From: an uncultured Polynucleobacter sp.
GTDB taxonomy: Bacteria > Pseudomonadota > Gammaproteobacteria > Burkholderiales > Burkholderiaceae
Direction of reading: 5' to 3'
DNA length: 12,850 nt
Assembly: GCA_937996825.1 (NCBI GenBank)
Contig: CALKUJ010000121.1
Span: 1 to 12,850, forward strand
How positions within the stretch are numbered: position 1 is the first letter of the stretch; the number at the start of each line of letters is the position of its first letter. The notes beneath the pieces were generated by a model that was given only the letters and a program-made list of their open reading frames with translations, had not been told where the DNA came from and searched no databases. Shown one piece after another: positions 1 through 7,291 of this stretch. A program made the position numbers and the translations under genes.

Positions 1-2272
1 AACCGTTCTTCACGTTTTCTGGAATCTCTTGCAGGTCTTTCACGTTTTCTTCTGGTATCAACACGGTCTTGATACCACCGCGCAAGGCCGCCAACAACTT
101 CTCTTTCAAGCCACCGATGGCTGTGACTTCACCACGCAAGGTGATCTCACCTGTCATCGCCACATCTGCGCGCACAGGAATACCTGTGAGGGCTGAGACC
201 AACGCTGTGGTCATAGCCGCACCTGCGCTTGGGCCGTCTTTGGGCGTCGCGCCATCTGGCACGTGAATGTGGATGTCGCGCTTCTCGAGCAGTTCTTCCG
301 AAATGCCCAAACGACGTGCACGGCTACGCACCACGGTGCGAGCGGCTTCGACAGACTCTTTCATCACATCACCGAGTGAACCCGTGCGCGTGATGGTGCC
401 TTTACCAATCATGATGGCGGCCTCAATGGTCAGCAAATCGCCGCCCACTTCGGTCCAAGCCAAGCCGACGACTTGACCCACTTGGTTATCAGCCTCAGCA
501 CGGCCATAGGTGAACTTACGCACACCTAAGAAGTCAGGCAAGTTATCTGCGGTCACTTTGACTTGTGGGGTCATTTGCTTGAGCAACAAAGCCTTGACCA
601 CCTTGCGGCAAATCTTGGACATTTCGCGCTCAAGCGAACGCACACCTGCTTCACGTGTGTAGTAACGCACGATGTCACGCACAGCCGCTTCGTCCACCGA
701 CAGCTCGGAATCTTTCACGCCATTGTTTTTCATTTGCTTGGGCAGCAAATACTTGGTGGCAATGTGCGTTTTTTCGTCTTCGGTGTAGCCCGACAAACGA
801 ATCACTTCCATGCGGTCCAGCAACGCTGGTGGAATATTCATCGAGTTAGAAGTCGCGACAAACATCACGTCGCTCAAGTCGTAATCAACTTCAACGTAGT
901 GGTCTGCAAACTTGTTATTTTGCTCTGGGTCCAAGACCTCGAGCAAAGCACTGGAAGGATCGCCACGCGAATCCATACCCAGCTTGTCGATTTCATCGAG
1001 CAAAAACAAGGGGTTGCGTGTGCCAACTTTGGTCAAGCTTTGCAAGACCTTGCCGGGCATTGCGCCGATATAGGTACGACGATGGCCACGAATCTCAGCC
1101 TCGTCACGCATACCACCCAAGGCCATGCGCACGTACTTGCGGCCTGTCGCTTTCGCGATGGATTGGCCCAACGAGGTTTTACCCACGCCAGGAGGGCCCA
1201 CCAAGCAAAGAATAGGCGCCTTGACCTTGTCCACGCGTTGTTGCACAGCAAGATATTCCAAGATGCGGTCTTTGACCTTGTCGAGGCCGTAGTGGTCTTC
1301 GTTCAACACGTCTTCGGCATTGCCAAGGTCGTGTTTGATTTTGGTTTTCTTATTCCAAGGCAAACCCACCAACACATCGAGGAAGTTGCGCACCACGGTA
1401 GCTTCGGCTGACATGGGTGACATGAGCTTGAGTTTCTTCAACTCAGCCTCTGCCTTTTTGCGCGCCTCTTGAGGCATACGCGCGGCCTTGATCTTTTTCT
1501 CGATCTCTTCAATGTCCGCGCCCTCTTCGCCTTCGCCCAGTTCTTTCTGGATGGCTTTGACCTGCTCGTTCAGGTAGAAGTCGCGTTGATTTTTTTCCAT
1601 CTGGCGCTTGACGCGGCCACGGATTTTTTTATCGACATTGAGGATTTCGACTTCACGTTCGATCTGCTCAAACAAGTTGGACAAACGCTCGCGCACAGGC
1701 GACAAATCGAGCACCACTTGCTTGCTCTCAAGCTTCAAAGGCAAGTGCGCAGCAATGGTGTCTGCCAAGCGACCTGCATCGTCAATGCTGGCGATGGAAG
1801 TCAAAATTTCCGGTGGAATCTTTTTGTTCAGTTTGACGTATTGGTCAAACTGCTGCATCACCGCACGGCGCAAAGCTTCTACCTCGCTACCGGCTTCAGC
1901 GGGCAACACTTCGATAGGCGTCACGTGCGCAGTGAAATGGGATTCACCATCTTCAATGCCATCCACCTTGGCGCGTTGCTGGCCTTCGACCAATACCTTA
2001 ACGGTGCCATCGGGCAACTTGAGCATTTGCAAAATGGTGGAAACACAACCGACTTCAAACATGTCGGTGGCTTCGGGCTCGTCTTTGGCTGCCGTTTTTT
2101 GGGCGACCAACATGATGCGGCGGTCGGTGAGCATAGCGCTCTCGAGTGCCTTGATGCTTTTAGGACGGCCCACAAAGAGTGGGATGACCATGTGCGGAAA
2201 GACCACGACATCGCGCAGTGGCAACATCGGCAGGTCAAGCAATTCGGCGGGCAGTGGTGTATGTCCAGACAT
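1..2272 (-). CDS. lon: ATP-dependent Lon protease, 3' end beyond the window
   Basis: Homohexameric cytoplasmic AAA+ serine protease that degrades misfolded and short-lived regulatory proteins. I translated this directly: about 757 residues are present, and some 40-50 C-terminal residues are missing at the left edge (the family is usually 780-810). The N-terminal substrate-binding domain begins MSGHTPLPAELLDLPMLPLR. The AAA+ module has Walker A GPPGVGKT near residue 357 and Walker B FLLDEID near 420. The protease domain has the catalytic serine in PKDGPSAG (Ser682) and the catalytic lysine in GLKEK (Lys725), so the Ser-Lys dyad is intact. The chosen ATG (2272-2270) follows an AAGGGA ribosome site and begins the conserved N-terminus. 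It lies 104 bp after clpX on the same strand, behind its own sigma-32-like promoter. GC is higher than in clpP. Family assignment is certain; the 3' end is not visible. Confidence 0.97.
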   Translation of the reverse strand, partial: MSGHTPLPAELLDLPMLPLRDVVVFPHMVIPLFVGRPKSIKALESAMLTDRRIMLVAQKTAAKDEPEATDMFEVGCVSTILQMLKLPDGTVKVLVEGQQRAKVDGIEDGESHFTAHVTPIEVLPAEAGSEVEALRRAVMQQFDQYVKLNKKIPPEILTSIASIDDAGRLADTIAAHLPLKLESKQVVLDLSPVRERLSNLFEQIEREVEILNVDKKIRGRVKRQMEKNQRDFYLNEQVKAIQKELGEGEEGADIEEIEKKIKAARMPQEARKKAEAELKKLKLMSPMSAEATVVRNFLDVLVGLPWNKKTKIKHDLGNAEDVLNEDHYGLDKVKDRILEYLAVQQRVDKVKAPILCLVGPPGVGKTSLGQSIAKATGRKYVRMALGGMRDEAEIRGHRRTYIGAMPGKVLQSLTKVGTRNPLFLLDEIDKLGMDSRGDPSSALLEVLDPEQNNKFADHYVEVDYDLSDVMFVATSNSMNIPPALLDRMEVIRLSGYTEDEKTHIATKYLLPKQMKNNGVKDSELSVDEAAVRDIVRYYTREAGVRSLEREMSKICRKVVKALLLKQMTPQVKVTADNLPDFLGVRKFTYGRAEADNQVGQVVGLAWTEVGGDLLTIEAAIMIGKGTITRTGSLGDVMKESVEAARTVVRSRARRLGISEELLEKRDIHIHVPDGATPKDGPSAGAAMTTALVSALTGIPVRADVAMTGEITLRGEVTAIGGLKEKLLAALRGGIKTVLIPEENVKDLQEIPENVKNG

Positions 2273-2295
2273 GAGATTCCCTTGGTTATTGGGGA

Positions 2296-2326
2296 TAAAT
2301 GGCCCCTGTCTTCCCGATTTCAAGCC
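2296..2326 (-). promoter_or_regulatory. sigma-32-like heat-shock promoter of lon
   Basis: On the minus strand the clpX-lon gap contains GGCTTGAAA (2326-2318), a 13-nt spacer, then GGCCATTTA (2304-2296). The heat-shock sigma factor consensus is CTTGAAA followed by about 13-15 nt and CCCCATnT, so the -35 is perfect and the -10 differs only in its first two C residues. Transcription would start near 2289, giving a leader of about 17 nt that still contains the AAGGGA ribosome site of lon. Heat-shock control of lon is well established in proteobacteria. The site itself is read from sequence; its activity is inferred. Confidence 0.75.
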
Positions 2327-2376
2327 TTGCGTTTGTAGGGTTTTTCATCAGGGTCAGGGGGTGGGCTGGAGAAAAA

Positions 2377-3660
2377 TCAAGCTTGCTTGGCCGACTCGCG
2401 GTAGACCAGCAAAGGTGTGTGGTTGTCTTCAATGGTGGACTCATCAACCACCACTTTCTCAACGTTGCTTGCATTGGGCAAGTCAAACATGGTGTCAATG
2501 AGCGCCTGCTCCAAGATGGAGCGAAGACCGCGCGCACCCGTTTTGCGTGCCAACGCCTTCTTGGCAATGGCGTGCAACGCCTCGGGGCGAATTTCGAGCT
2601 CAACGCCTTCCATGTTGAGCAATTGGCCGAACTGTTTGACCAACGCATTTTTGGGTTCAGTCAAAATTTGAACCAGCGCTTCTTCAGTCAACTCGGCCAG
2701 GGTGGCGACCACCGGCATCCGGCCTACCAGTTCGGGAATCAGACCAAACTTGATCAAGTCTTCTGGCTCAACCTCGGTAAAGACTTCGGTGAGTGAGCGT
2801 TGCTTCTTGCTTTTCACCACGGCGCCAAAACCAATGCCAGAGGCTTCGGTGCGGTTTTCAATGACTTTTTCAAGCCCAGCAAACGCGCCGCCACAAATGA
2901 ACAAGATGTTGGTCGTGTCGATTTGCAAGAAGTCTTGGTTGGGGTGCTTGCGACCACCTTGAGGTGGAATGCTCGCCATCGTGCCTTCGATCAGCTTGAG
3001 CAAGGCTTGTTGCACGCCCTCACCCGACACATCACGGGTGATAGAAGGGTTGTCAGACTTGCGTGAAATCTTGTCGATTTCGTCGATGTAGACGATACCG
3101 CGCTGCGCGCGTTCCACGTCGTACTCGCAGCTTTGCAGCAACTTTTGAATGATGTTTTCAACGTCTTCACCCACATAACCAGCTTCGGTCAAGGTGGTGG
3201 CATCAGCAATCACAAATGGCACATCCAATAATCTGGCCAATGTTTGAGCCAACAATGTTTTGCCTGATCCCGTTGGACCGATCAATAAGATATTGCTCTT
3301 GGCTAACTCAACACCGTTGTGCACAGTTTTTTTGTTTTTAGCTACGCCGGTGGTTTCAATGTGCTTGAGGCGCTTGTAGTGGTTGTAAACCGCTACCGCT
3401 AATTGTTTCTTGGCATGATCTTGGCCAATCACATACTGATCGAGGCTGGCACGGATCTCGTGAGGCGTTGGCAAACCTTCACGAAGATCTGCTTCTGGCA
3501 TTTTGCTGATTTCTTCAGTGATGATGTCTGTGCATAAATCAATGCATTCATCACAAATAAAAACATTGGGACCTGCAATCAGCTTTTTAACTTCGTGCTG
3601 ACTCTTGCCACAGAATGAGCAATAAAGAGGCTTCTCGCTTGAAGTTGTTGTATCGCTCAT
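2377..3660 (-). CDS. clpX: ATP-dependent Clp protease, ATP-binding subunit ClpX
   Basis: AAA+ unfoldase that recognises tagged or adaptor-delivered substrates and threads them into the ClpP chamber. At 427 residues it is full length. The N-terminal C4 zinc-binding domain has Cys14, Cys17, Cys36 and Cys39. Walker A is GPTGSGKT (128-135), the substrate-gripping pore loop is GYVG (161-164), and Walker B is IVYIDEID (189-196). The RKH loop is at 237-239, the ClpP-docking IGF loop at 276-278, and the sensor II motif GARGLR at 375-380. The start is fixed by a strong AGGAGG (3673-3668) with a 7-nt spacer. It lies 27 bp after clpP in the presumed tig-clpP-clpX operon; I see no clear terminator before lon. 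Base composition changes within the gene: the part encoding the N-terminal half is AT-richer than the part encoding the C-terminal half. Confidence 0.98.
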   Translation of the reverse strand: MSDTTTSSEKPLYCSFCGKSQHEVKKLIAGPNVFICDECIDLCTDIITEEISKMPEADLREGLPTPHEIRASLDQYVIGQDHAKKQLAVAVYNHYKRLKHIETTGVAKNKKTVHNGVELAKSNILLIGPTGSGKTLLAQTLARLLDVPFVIADATTLTEAGYVGEDVENIIQKLLQSCEYDVERAQRGIVYIDEIDKISRKSDNPSITRDVSGEGVQQALLKLIEGTMASIPPQGGRKHPNQDFLQIDTTNILFICGGAFAGLEKVIENRTEASGIGFGAVVKSKKQRSLTEVFTEVEPEDLIKFGLIPELVGRMPVVATLAELTEEALVQILTEPKNALVKQFGQLLNMEGVELEIRPEALHAIAKKALARKTGARGLRSILEQALIDTMFDLPNASNVEKVVVDESTIEDNHTPLLVYRESAKQA

Positions 3661-3687
3661 CAGTGAACCTCCTGACTATCTTTTAGA

Positions 3688-4308
3688 TTAGCGCTTTTCG
3701 ATCACTTGATCGATGAGGCCATATTCTTTGGCTTGCTCTGCAGACATGAAGTTATCGCGATCCGTGTCTTTGGCAATCGTTTCGATGGTTTGACCTGTGC
3801 GATCGGACAATACCTTGTTCAAACGTTCACGCAAGTAAAGAATTTCACGAGCTTGAATTTCAATGTCTGAGGCTTGACCACGTGCACCGCCCAAAGGCTG
3901 ATGAATCATCACACGAGAATTTGGCAAAGAGAAACGCTTGCCTTTGGTACCTGCTGCCAACAAGAATGCGCCCATGCTGGCGGCCATGCCCATGCACAAT
4001 GTGCTGACATCCGGCTTGATGAACTGCATCGTGTCGTAAATGGCCAAACCAGCTGAAACAGATCCACCTGGAGAGTTGATATACAAAGAAATGTCTTTCT
4101 CTGGGTTTTCGCTTTCCAAGAAAAGCAATTGAGCAATCACCAAATTCGCTGTTTGGTCATTGACCTCGCCCACCAAGAACACCACACGCTCTTTAAGCAA
4201 ACGTGAATAAATGTCATAAGCACGCTCGCCACGACCAGATGTTTCTACGACCATTGGAACCATGCCCAAGGCTTGAGTATCTAGTGCGCTATTTTGTGTG
4301 TGGTTCAT
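3688..4308 (-). CDS. clpP: ATP-dependent Clp protease, proteolytic subunit ClpP
   Basis: Serine peptidase that forms the double-heptamer degradation chamber used by ClpX (and ClpA where present). At 206 residues it is typical. The catalytic triad is Ser111 in MAASMGAF, His136 in MIHQP and Asp185 in TDRDNF, at the same positions as in the E. coli precursor. The oxyanion strand INSPGGSV (78-84) is also present. The N-terminal leader MNHTQNSALDTQALG precedes MVPMVVE and is probably removed by self-processing, as in other ClpPs. A TGGAGA ribosome site lies 10 nt before the ATG. It sits 44 bp after tig and 27 bp before clpX, all on the minus strand, and is likely co-transcribed with both from the sigma-32-like promoter before tig. 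Confidence 0.98.
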   Translation of the reverse strand: MNHTQNSALDTQALGMVPMVVETSGRGERAYDIYSRLLKERVVFLVGEVNDQTANLVIAQLLFLESENPEKDISLYINSPGGSVSAGLAIYDTMQFIKPDVSTLCMGMAASMGAFLLAAGTKGKRFSLPNSRVMIHQPLGGARGQASDIEIQAREILYLRERLNKVLSDRTGQTIETIAKDTDRDNFMSAEQAKEYGLIDQVIEKR

Positions 4309-4352
4309 ATTCTTTTTGTCTCCAGGGTATCCATCAACAGCAATACGAAAAA

Positions 4353-5684
4353 TTACATTTTGCTGAGTTCTTCAAAGCTTACTGCTTTTTCTGATACTTT
4401 GGCTAGACCTGTCACATAAGCCACCACATTGTTTTCTAAAACAAGGGCTTCAACATCGGCCAAACGCTTCGGATCGCTGTAATACCAACGCATCACTTCT
4501 TTTGGATCTTCGTAGCTGGCTGACTGCTCTTCAATTTCAGCTTTGATTTGCTCTGGCTTTGCTTCTAATGATTGTTGTTTAACCAATTCATTCAAGATCA
4601 AACCAAGCTTCACGCGCTGTTCAGCTTGTGAAGTGAATAGTTCTGCAGGAATCGGAGCATCTTTGGCATTAGGTACACCACGAGCTGCCAAGTCTTGACG
4701 AGCATTGGCAATCAAACGCTCTTGTTCTTGCGCTACCAAACCTTTTGGCACTTCCATCTCGCAGGCTTTTGTCAAAGACTCCATCACTTGGCCTTTTAAC
4801 AATGTCTGTGTGCGACGCGCGACTTCACGTGTCAAGTTTGTACGAATTTCTTCACGCATTTTGGCAACGCCTTCAGCAACACCCAAAGCCTTAGCAAGCT
4901 CATCGTTCACTTCTGGCAAATGTGGCCACTCCACTTTTTTCATTGTGATGGTGAAGTCAGCAGTCTTACCTGCAACGTCTTTACCATGGTAGTCGGCTGG
5001 GAAAGCCAATGGGAAAGTCTTTTGCTCACCCGCCTTCAAACCCAAAGCAGCAGCTTCGAATTCAGGCAACATGCGGCCTTCACCCAATACAAATGCAAAG
5101 TTCTCAGCTTTACCGCCAGCGAACTCAACACCTTCAATCTTGCCCACGAAGTCAACAGTGACCTGGTCACCAGTTTGAGCGGCAGTGTTTGCACCACCAT
5201 TGCCGTGCTCACCTGCTTCGCCGCGCACATGGTAATGAACACGTTGCTTGCGCAAAATGTCTAAAGTCTTGTCGATTTCAGCATCGTTCACATCTGTTGT
5301 GTGACGTGTGATTTCTACTTTTGATAGATCACCAATTTTTACTTCTGGGAATACTTCGAACTTAGCGTCAAACACGATTGGATCGGCAGTCATGTCGCTC
5401 TTAGGCTCAAGACTTGGTTGACCAGCAATTTTCAAACCTTCTTTTTTGCTGATATCAAAGAATAATTTAGAAGCATGGTCAAACTGAACTTCAAAGTCCA
5501 CTTGCATACCGTATTGGGCTTCAACCATTTTCATGGGAACCTTGCCAGGACGGAAGCCTGCCATCTTCACTGTTTTTGACAGTTTTTGTAAGCGCGCAGC
5601 GCGTGCTTTTTCAGTATCAGCTTTTGGAAAGCTTAAAGTAATTTTACGGTCTAAATTGCCGAGGTTTTCAATCGTTACTGACAT
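4353..5684 (-). CDS. tig: trigger factor, ribosome-associated chaperone and prolyl isomerase
   Basis: Binds the ribosome exit tunnel and shelters nascent chains; the middle domain is an FKBP-like peptidyl-prolyl isomerase. It is 443 residues (E. coli 432). The N-terminal ribosome-docking domain carries the signature GFRPGKVP (43-50). The PPIase domain spans about 168-253 (from GDQVTVDFVGK to TMKKVEW). The C-terminal helical arms make up the substrate cradle. Compared with my memory of E. coli Tig, a short Gly/Asn/His-rich stretch (about 154-168) is inserted just before the PPIase domain, probably a flexible linker. The start matches the conserved SVTIENLGNLDRK; its ribosome site is weak (GGGAT, about 8 nt upstream). 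It is first in the minus-strand cluster that continues with clpP and clpX. Confidence 0.98.
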   Translation of the reverse strand: MSVTIENLGNLDRKITLSFPKADTEKARAARLQKLSKTVKMAGFRPGKVPMKMVEAQYGMQVDFEVQFDHASKLFFDISKKEGLKIAGQPSLEPKSDMTADPIVFDAKFEVFPEVKIGDLSKVEITRHTTDVNDAEIDKTLDILRKQRVHYHVRGEAGEHGNGGANTAAQTGDQVTVDFVGKIEGVEFAGGKAENFAFVLGEGRMLPEFEAAALGLKAGEQKTFPLAFPADYHGKDVAGKTADFTITMKKVEWPHLPEVNDELAKALGVAEGVAKMREEIRTNLTREVARRTQTLLKGQVMESLTKACEMEVPKGLVAQEQERLIANARQDLAARGVPNAKDAPIPAELFTSQAEQRVKLGLILNELVKQQSLEAKPEQIKAEIEEQSASYEDPKEVMRWYYSDPKRLADVEALVLENNVVAYVTGLAKVSEKAVSFEELSKM

Positions 5685-5709
5685 GCTGGGTATCCCGTTT
5701 AAGCTAATA

Positions 5710-5742
5710 AAATTAGGGGCTTAGAGATCAACCTCTCAAGGG
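5710..5742 (-). promoter_or_regulatory. sigma-32-like heat-shock promoter of tig-clpP-clpX
   Basis: On the minus strand CCCTTGAG (5742-5735) is followed after 15 nt by CCCCTAATTT (5719-5710). This resembles the heat-shock consensus (CTTGAAA, about 13-15 nt, CCCCATnT): the -35 has one mismatch and the -10 keeps the CCCC block. Predicted transcription would start near 5703, leaving an untranslated leader of about 18 nt before the tig ATG. A short GAGA/TCTC inverted repeat lies between the two boxes. It is weaker than the lon site, but position and spacing fit. Activity is inferred. Confidence 0.6.
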
Positions 5743-5874
5743 TTTTTCCGCCACCACTAGTGAAACACTACAAAAGCTCACTATTCTACATGATGGGCGG
5801 TCGAATAGGACGTCTTATGATTCAGTGGTTTATGTGCTTTATGGGGCTTTTGACGGTAATCACCATGAAGCGGA

Positions 5875-5903
5875 TTGGCAGTCATATTCAATCTAGCTAA
5901 ACT
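5875..5903 (+). promoter_or_regulatory. sigma-70-type promoter of mscL
   Basis: TTGGCA (5875-5880) and TAAACT (5898-5903) are separated by exactly 17 nt, matching TTGACA/TATAAT at 5 of 6 and 4 of 6 positions. Transcription would start near 5910, leaving a leader of about 33 nt before mscL. The -10 overlaps the left arm of an inverted repeat (AGCTAAA/TTTAGCT). Confidence 0.5.
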
Positions 5904-5924
5904 ACTGAGTCAATTGATTTAGCT
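5895..5924. repeat. inverted repeat at the mscL transcription start
   Basis: AGCTAAA (5895-5901) and TTTAGCT (5918-5924) are perfect 7-bp inverted arms. Between them lies the palindrome TCAATTGA (5910-5917). The left arm overlaps the predicted -10 and the right arm lies in the predicted leader. It could be an operator or a weak 5' hairpin; chance is also possible in this AT-rich spacer. Confidence 0.4.
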
Positions 5925-5942
5925 GACAGAAAGAACAATAAG

Positions 5943-6371
5943 ATGAAGATGATTCAAGAATTCCGCGCATTTGCGGTTCGAGGCAATGTGATTGACTTGG
6001 CCGTGGGTGTGATCATTGGCGGCGCTTTTGGCAAGATCGTTGATTCCGTGGTGGGCGACGTGATCATGCCTGTGGTGGCATGGTTGATTGGCGGAAAATT
6101 AGATTTTTCTAATTTATTCATTGTTTTAGGCAAGGTTCCTGAAAATGTTCCAATGACCTTGGATGCCCTCAAAAAGGCAGGCGTGCCATTGTTTGCCTAC
6201 GGTAACTTTTTGACCATCACCCTTAATTTCGTGATTTTGGCCTTCATTATTTTCCAAATGGTCAAAATCATTAATCGCATTAAACTTCAGGACGAAGCAG
6301 ATACACCACCACCTCCAGTACCTGAAGATATTCAGTTACTAAGAGAAATCAGAGACAGTTTGAAAAAATAA
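5943..6371 (+). CDS. mscL: large-conductance mechanosensitive channel MscL
   Basis: Homopentameric inner-membrane channel that opens under membrane tension and releases solutes during hypo-osmotic shock. It has 142 residues (E. coli 136). The amphipathic N-terminal helix is IQEFRAFAVRGNV. TM1 runs about 17-46 and contains the gate-lining stretch DLAVGVIIGGAFGKIV. A periplasmic loop follows, then TM2 (about 86-112). A proline-rich linker (PPPPVP, 122-127) leads to the C-terminal bundle helix ending REIRDSLKK. The ATG at 5943 follows AGAAAGAA; a second in-frame ATG at 5949 gives MIQEF and would match the family start equally well. It is divergent from tig and lies 9 bp before the FKBP gene, so the two are probably one transcript. 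Confidence 0.97.
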   Translation: MKMIQEFRAFAVRGNVIDLAVGVIIGGAFGKIVDSVVGDVIMPVVAWLIGGKLDFSNLFIVLGKVPENVPMTLDALKKAGVPLFAYGNFLTITLNFVILAFIIFQMVKIINRIKLQDEADTPPPPVPEDIQLLREIRDSLKK

Positions 6372-6380
6372 GGATAGAAG

Positions 6381-6728
6381 ATGATCACCACCCCATCAGG
6401 TTTGCAGTACGAAGACACAGTTGTAGGATCTGGCGCCGAAGCCACCAAGGGACAATACGTGTCCGTTCATTACACAGGTTGGCTATACGAGAACGGCCAA
6501 GCAGGCGCAAAGTTTGATTCAAGCAAAGATCGCAATGATCCTTTTGAGTTTCCTTTGGGTGGCGGCATGGTCATCCGCGGCTGGGATGAAGGCGTGCAAG
6601 GCATGAAAGTTGGCGGCACACGTCGCTTGGTGATTCCGTCTAACTTGGGCTATGGCGCATCAGGTGCTGGTGGCGTGATTCCACCAAACGCAACTTTGTT
6701 ATTTGAAGTGGAATTATTGGCTGTTTAA
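6381..6728 (+). CDS. FKBP-type peptidyl-prolyl cis-trans isomerase, short single-domain form
   Basis: Catalyses cis-trans isomerisation of X-Pro peptide bonds. The 115-residue protein is a single FKBP domain with no signal peptide, so it is probably cytoplasmic. The pocket residues known from human FKBP12 all have counterparts: Tyr31, Phe45, Asp46, Phe57, Val64-Ile65, Trp68, Tyr91, Ile100 and Phe108. Family signatures are VHYTGWL, VIRGWDEGVQGM and IPSNLGYG. It lies 9 bp after mscL with a weak AGGATAG ribosome site and is followed by a strong terminator, so it should share the mscL transcript. No membrane or export link to MscL is evident. Gene names for this subgroup vary, so no symbol is given. 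Confidence 0.95.
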   Translation: MITTPSGLQYEDTVVGSGAEATKGQYVSVHYTGWLYENGQAGAKFDSSKDRNDPFEFPLGGGMVIRGWDEGVQGMKVGGTRRLVIPSNLGYGASGAGGVIPPNATLLFEVELLAV

Positions 6729-6753
6729 GCAATATTTCAGTTTCTGATTTAAC

Positions 6754-6785
6754 AAAAAAGCCTCGATTTGATTCGAGGCTTTTTT
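6754..6785. terminator. bidirectional intrinsic terminator between FKBP gene and ispF
   Basis: The stem AAAAAAGCCTCGA (6754-6766) pairs perfectly with TCGAGGCTTTTTT-type sequence (6773-6785) around a 6-nt loop. The A run on one side and the T run on the other give a U tail for both strands. It ends the mscL-FKBP transcript and the converging ispD-ispF transcript. Confidence 0.93.
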
Positions 6786-6802
6786 ATTTAGATTAAAACT
6801 TT

Positions 6803-7291
6803 TTAGCTTTTGACGATCAATGCAACTGCTTGAACAGCAATGCCCTCGGCCCTTCCTAAATGACCGAGCTTTTCATTGGTCTTTGCTTTGACATTGATGT
6901 GATCTGGAGTAACACCTAAATCGCTGGCGATGTTCTTCACCATCTCAGGAATGTGTGGTGCCATCTTAGGAGACTGACAAATGATCGTGGCATCGACATT
7001 GCCCACTGCATAACCTGCCGCCTGAAGCAATGACATCGTGGCTCGGAGCAAGACACGGCTATCAGCACCTTTGTACCTGTCATCGGTATCAGGAAAGTGA
7101 CGACCAATATCACCAAGCGCTGCTGCCCCCAGTAAAGCATCGGTGATGGCGTGCAGCAAAGCATCGGCATCTGAGTGACCCAGTAGACCTTTGTCATGAG
7201 GAATTTTTACGCCACCCAAAATCAAGTCACGACCACTCACCAAAGCGTGGACGTCGTAACCTTGACCAATTCGAAATGCGCTGCTTGTCAT
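6803..7291 (-). CDS. ispF: 2-C-methyl-D-erythritol 2,4-cyclodiphosphate synthase
   Basis: Catalyses the fifth MEP-pathway step: it cyclises 4-diphosphocytidyl-2-C-methyl-D-erythritol 2-phosphate to MEcPP and releases CMP. The protein is a homotrimer in the cytoplasm. It has 162 residues (E. coli 159). The zinc ligands are Asp13 and His15 in GYDVHA and His47 in DALLHA. The substrate-contacting GLLGHSDAD lies at 35-43. The conserved stretches GAAALGDIGRHFPDTD, KGADSR and KTNEKLG are present. The ATG shares one base with the ispD stop (TAATG), which implies translational coupling. It ends 17 bp before the shared terminator. Confidence 0.98.
   Translation of the reverse strand: MTSSAFRIGQGYDVHALVSGRDLILGGVKIPHDKGLLGHSDADALLHAITDALLGAAALGDIGRHFPDTDDRYKGADSRVLLRATMSLLQAAGYAVGNVDATIICQSPKMAPHIPEMVKNIASDLGVTPDHINVKAKTNEKLGHLGRAEGIAVQAVALIVKS

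Noticed and set aside
9..48. Repeated CACGTTTTCT near the left edge
   Set aside because: It is coding sequence of lon for two ENVK segments, a normal feature of the Lon C-terminal region.
563..2338. Long plus-strand open frames opposite lon (282, 289 and 297 codons)
   Set aside because: They lie on the complement of a well-conserved lon frame, are His/Phe/Gln-rich or low in recognisable motifs, and have no ribosome sites. They are antisense shadows of a GC-rich coding region.
4325..4332. Shared 8-mer GGATACCC in the leaders of clpP and tig (also 5688-5696)
   Set aside because: Only eight bases in common, at different distances from the start codons; chance is sufficient.
5783..5811. TAGAAT as a sigma-70 -10 for tig on the minus strand
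   Set aside because: No acceptable -35 at 16-18 nt spacing (GTCCTA at best), and it would give a leader of about 90 nt; the sigma-32-like site nearer the gene is the better candidate.
5685..5942. tRNA gene, often found near tig in related bacteria
   Set aside because: I searched both strands of the spacer for a T-loop (GTTCRA) and cloverleaf arms and found none.
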